Below, in pieces: positions 5,311-7,455 of a DNA stretch of 7,455 bases (position 1 is the first letter of the stretch; every line of letters starts with the position of its first letter). The position numbers and the translations under genes were made by a program. This DNA is from an uncultured Legionellales bacterium. Its GTDB lineage: Bacteria > Pseudomonadota > Gammaproteobacteria > UBA1113. The DNA is taken from contig CAMFJO010000033.1 of assembly GCA_945956945.1 (NCBI GenBank), positions 1 to 7,455 of the forward strand, in the 5' to 3' direction. The notes beneath the pieces are model-generated. The model searched no databases and was not told the DNA's origin. It saw only the letters and a program-made list of their open reading frames with translations.

Positions 5311-7455
5311 ATGAAACCACTAAAAAAGCATATTGAAGAACTTGAGGCTAAAGCAGCCCAGGCCACTGGTCTCGAGGGCATGGACTCTTATGAAATATTA
5401 GGTATAAATAAGGATACTTCTGCGGAAGAGGTTGAGAAACAATATAAAAATCTAGCCAAAGCATTTCACCCGGATAGATATACCAAAGACACTGGGACTA
5501 TTTTTAAGGCTATAGAGGAAGCTTATCGGACCTTAACTAAAAAGCCAGAAGATAAGATAGCATCCTCTTCTAATAAGGAAGAGAAGGAGGAGGATACAGA
5601 CGCCTTCTTCCTAAGCGAAAAACTGGATGACTACCAGCTAGAGCCCGAAGGGGAATTCAAAGAAAAGGAAATTGAAGAGAATCAAACTGCAACGAACCGA
5701 ATTGTAGTTTACGATAAAGACAAAGCGGATGAGGAGGTAGGCCGTAGGTTAATACTAGCGAATTATGCACCTTATATAGGGTATACAGAATTTACTAAGC
5801 TCAATCGAAAAGACCAAAAAGAGTTGGCTCTTTTATTGGGGAGGCAGAAACAAAGATATTGTGATGCCTTAGAAGCTAAATATATAGGCATTGATTTTAG
5901 TCGTATCAGCATACAGACGATAAATTATAATAGCGTAGATTTAGACAGCGAATCTTTTTTACCAGAAGAACGAGACAAAATCATTCTCCTTACTCAACGA
6001 GCCCATCGAGGCGAGCACTCTCTTGGAGATAAACTGGCCTTAACCACCGAAGTTATAGCAACAGAATCCCCCAATTTATATCTGTCAGGCTGGTTATTGC
6101 TCCATGCAGAACCCGGTATGAGTTCAGGTGCGCTGGGATTATTTCGAACTTGGGGCAGAAATGGCAGAAAATCGCTCGCGATAGCAATAGGGAATGCAAA
6201 GCTGCGATACAGTAAGAACCACCTTATGTCTATTCTAAAATATTATGAGAGAAGTGTCGCTTTAGAATCCTCTATTAACGCTTGGAGTGAACAAGAATAT
6301 GATATAACTAAGCATGGCAATAAGGATAAATGGGAGGATGAGCAGGTCCGAAAATTCCATCAATTACCCAGCCAGATACTCATTCATTTTGTTAAACAAT
6401 TAAAACGATTTAATGTGCCTAAGGACGACAATTACTGGTATCAACGGGGTAGAGAAAGCATACTAAAAGGGGATAGCGACTTGAGCGAATATGCCTTCTC
6501 TTTATTATCGGAGAAAGCACAGAGATATGTAGCCATTGGACTGGCAAAAAAAAGAGAGTATTTACTCGTTCTAAGAGATGTAGATCGACTTGTCGCTTGG
6601 GCAAACACGATAGAAAGAGCTGAAAAAGAATTTCTTTATCAGATAAAAGAAGGTAAGGCTTCTATAAAAGAATCGGAATTTATTTTTTTATCGGACAAAG
6701 AGAAAAGAACTATTGTGATTAAAGAAAGTCTAATGATGGATCTGAATGGTACTGAACCAGAGTTTAAAGAGGAATTATACGATGAAAGAAACATCCTATT
6801 AGATGAGGAAGATTTGCATGAAATAATAAAAGATTGCGTCAGGCGAATTCCCGAGCCGATCAAAGAAGATAAAGGTGCGGGAAAAGGAATGGAAGCCTGT
6901 AGGAGTCTACCAGATGATTCTAAATCTGAGATCTTAGAGGAAGAAAAAAAATCTGAAATAGAAACAATAGCCTCACCTAAAGAAAAAATTGAAGAGGATT
7001 CTAAATCTGAGCCCTGGAGGGAAGACAAAAGAGCTGAAATAGAAAAAACAGCCTCATTTAAAGAGGAAATTGAATTAGATAAAGAAGTTTCGAGCATTAT
7101 CATGCAAAATGAGGAGCTTTGGCAGAAAAAATTAGAGGATGTCGAGCCTATACCTCACCGCAGTATGGACGAAGACATTGTGCTGTCAGATTTAGAGGAT
7201 GAAGCTACTCAAGATGCAAGTTATATCGAGGAGCACGGCATAGGTAAAGCCATTGTGTCGTCCCAATTAGACGAATACCCTCAAGATTTATCAGCTGAAC
7301 CCCAAAATAGTATCGATGAAGTCATTAAGCCACAACCCTTGGACGATAAAGAACAAGATTTATGTAGTTTGCGGCAAGACCTTATCAACAACCCAGCACA
7401 AGATTCAGGTAGTCTGCGGCAAGATCATCGTAACAATCCGATGATAGCACTAAGC
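5311..7455 (+). CDS. large J-domain protein with unknown central region and acidic repeat-rich tail, 3' end outside window
   Basis: The frame is open from ATG 5311 (AAGAGGG Shine-Dalgarno, five-base spacing) to the window end, at least 715 residues. Residues 25-77 form a J-domain: DSYEILGI, helix II VEKQYKNLAKAF, the intact HPD motif at 53-55 (AFHPDRY), and a helix III of the F-x-x-I-x-x-AY-x-x-L type. J-domains stimulate Hsp70 (DnaK) ATPase, so a DnaK or host Hsp70 partner is expected. The usual DnaJ Gly/Phe, zinc-finger and C-terminal domains are absent. Residues 78-127 are an acidic linker. Residues 128-510 are a mixed, probably folded region that I do not recognise (landmarks GWLLLHAEPGMSSGALGLF, then KFHQLPSQILIHFVKQLKRF). 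Residues 511-715 are Glu/Asp/Lys-rich, low in hydrophobics and repetitive. There is no signal peptide or membrane helix. Such architecture is compatible with a secreted effector in a host-associated Legionellales bacterium, but the C-terminus, where a type IV secretion signal would lie, is not in view. Confidence 0.88.
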   Translation, partial: MKPLKKHIEELEAKAAQATGLEGMDSYEILGINKDTSAEEVEKQYKNLAKAFHPDRYTKDTGTIFKAIEEAYRTLTKKPEDKIASSSNKEEKEEDTDAFFLSEKLDDYQLEPEGEFKEKEIEENQTATNRIVVYDKDKADEEVGRRLILANYAPYIGYTEFTKLNRKDQKELALLLGRQKQRYCDALEAKYIGIDFSRISIQTINYNSVDLDSESFLPEERDKIILLTQRAHRGEHSLGDKLALTTEVIATESPNLYLSGWLLLHAEPGMSSGALGLFRTWGRNGRKSLAIAIGNAKLRYSKNHLMSILKYYERSVALESSINAWSEQEYDITKHGNKDKWEDEQVRKFHQLPSQILIHFVKQLKRFNVPKDDNYWYQRGRESILKGDSDLSEYAFSLLSEKAQRYVAIGLAKKREYLLVLRDVDRLVAWANTIERAEKEFLYQIKEGKASIKESEFIFLSDKEKRTIVIKESLMMDLNGTEPEFKEELYDERNILLDEEDLHEIIKDCVRRIPEPIKEDKGAGKGMEACRSLPDDSKSEILEEEKKSEIETIASPKEKIEEDSKSEPWREDKRAEIEKTASFKEEIELDKEVSSIIMQNEELWQKKLEDVEPIPHRSMDEDIVLSDLEDEATQDASYIEEHGIGKAIVSSQLDEYPQDLSAEPQNSIDEVIKPQPLDDKEQDLCSLRQDLINNPAQDSGSLRQDHRNNPMIALS
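6916..7077 (+). repeat. 81-bp tandem duplication in the J-domain gene
   Basis: Unit 1 (6916-6996) and unit 2 (6997-7077) are adjacent, in frame and 81 bases each; by hand alignment 63 of 81 bases agree. Both begin GATTCTAAATCTGAG. The encoded 27-residue units (536-562 and 563-589) share 16 residues, pattern DSKSE-E-K-EIE-AS-KE-IE. They lie in the acidic tail and are likely helical or disordered. Confidence 0.85.
7354..7443 (+). repeat. 45-bp tandem duplication at the end of the visible J-domain gene
   Basis: Two adjacent in-frame 45-base units (7354-7398 and 7399-7443) agree at 32 of 45 bases. They encode 15-residue units of pattern QD-x-x-SLRQD-x-x-NNP (residues 682-696 and 697-711), with 10 identical residues. 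The window ends twelve bases later, so the array may continue beyond it. Confidence 0.8.

Noticed and set aside
5199..5381. Minus-strand frame of 60 codons with a hydrophobic stretch
   Set aside because: Covers the start and ribosome site of the J-domain gene; the hydrophobic part is an accident of the AT-rich gap and no Shine-Dalgarno precedes it.
6419..6604. Minus-strand open frame of 61 codons
   Set aside because: Lies wholly inside the J-domain gene, with no ribosome site and no recognisable protein features.
6639..7103. Minus-strand open frame of 154 codons, very Ser/Leu-rich
   Set aside because: It is the complement of the Glu/Lys/Asp-rich tail of the J-domain gene; the Ser/Leu bias and repeats follow from that, and the plus frame has the J-domain and a ribosome site.

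Overview
The window looks like a chromosomal stretch of an AT-rich gammaproteobacterium, plausibly a host-associated member of the Legionellales (Coxiellaceae, Diplorickettsiaceae or Legionellaceae type). This rests on base composition, an rlmJ gene of gammaproteobacterial type, poor gene packing with several long gaps and possible remnants, and a large J-domain protein with an acidic, repeat-rich tail. It is an inference; no gene here fixes the taxon.

Layout. Positions 1-545 (+) hold the 3' part of rlmJ, a 23S rRNA adenine methyltransferase. It converges on a minus-strand pair: a SulP-family anion transporter with a STAS domain (1282-2931), followed 48 bp downstream by a glutathione S-transferase-like gene (640-1233). 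A good sigma70-like promoter lies upstream of the pair (3023-3051, minus). The GST frame ends at a TGA exactly where the family carries a conserved Trp, and a GST-like C-terminus continues in frame for 14 more codons.

Positions 2932-3390 are mostly non-coding and hold the two promoters for the flanking genes, an open frame without a start codon and a perfect 10-bp inverted repeat. From 3391 (+) a well-initiated 16-residue peptide overlaps the start of a four-helix membrane protein of unknown function (3426-3836). Positions 3837-4449 hold a nested stem-loop element (3862-3915), a doubtful 64-residue minus-strand gene (3945-4139) and a comparatively GC-rich patch open in two minus frames (about 4236-4407), which may be a repeat element or gene remnant.

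Positions 4450-5139 (-) encode an exported, cysteine-rich protein that resembles the DUF6624 family. It is transcribed divergently from the most striking gene, which starts at 5311 (+) and is still open at the end of the window (at least 715 codons). That protein has an N-terminal J-domain with an intact HPD motif, a roughly 380-residue central region I do not recognise, and a glutamate/aspartate-rich tail with an 81-bp tandem duplication, a 45-bp tandem duplication and looser repeats.

Apart from the SulP/GST pair, nothing here looks like one shared pathway. The best candidate for undescribed biology is the J-domain protein. The window shows no rRNA, tRNA, CRISPR array or recognisable transposase.
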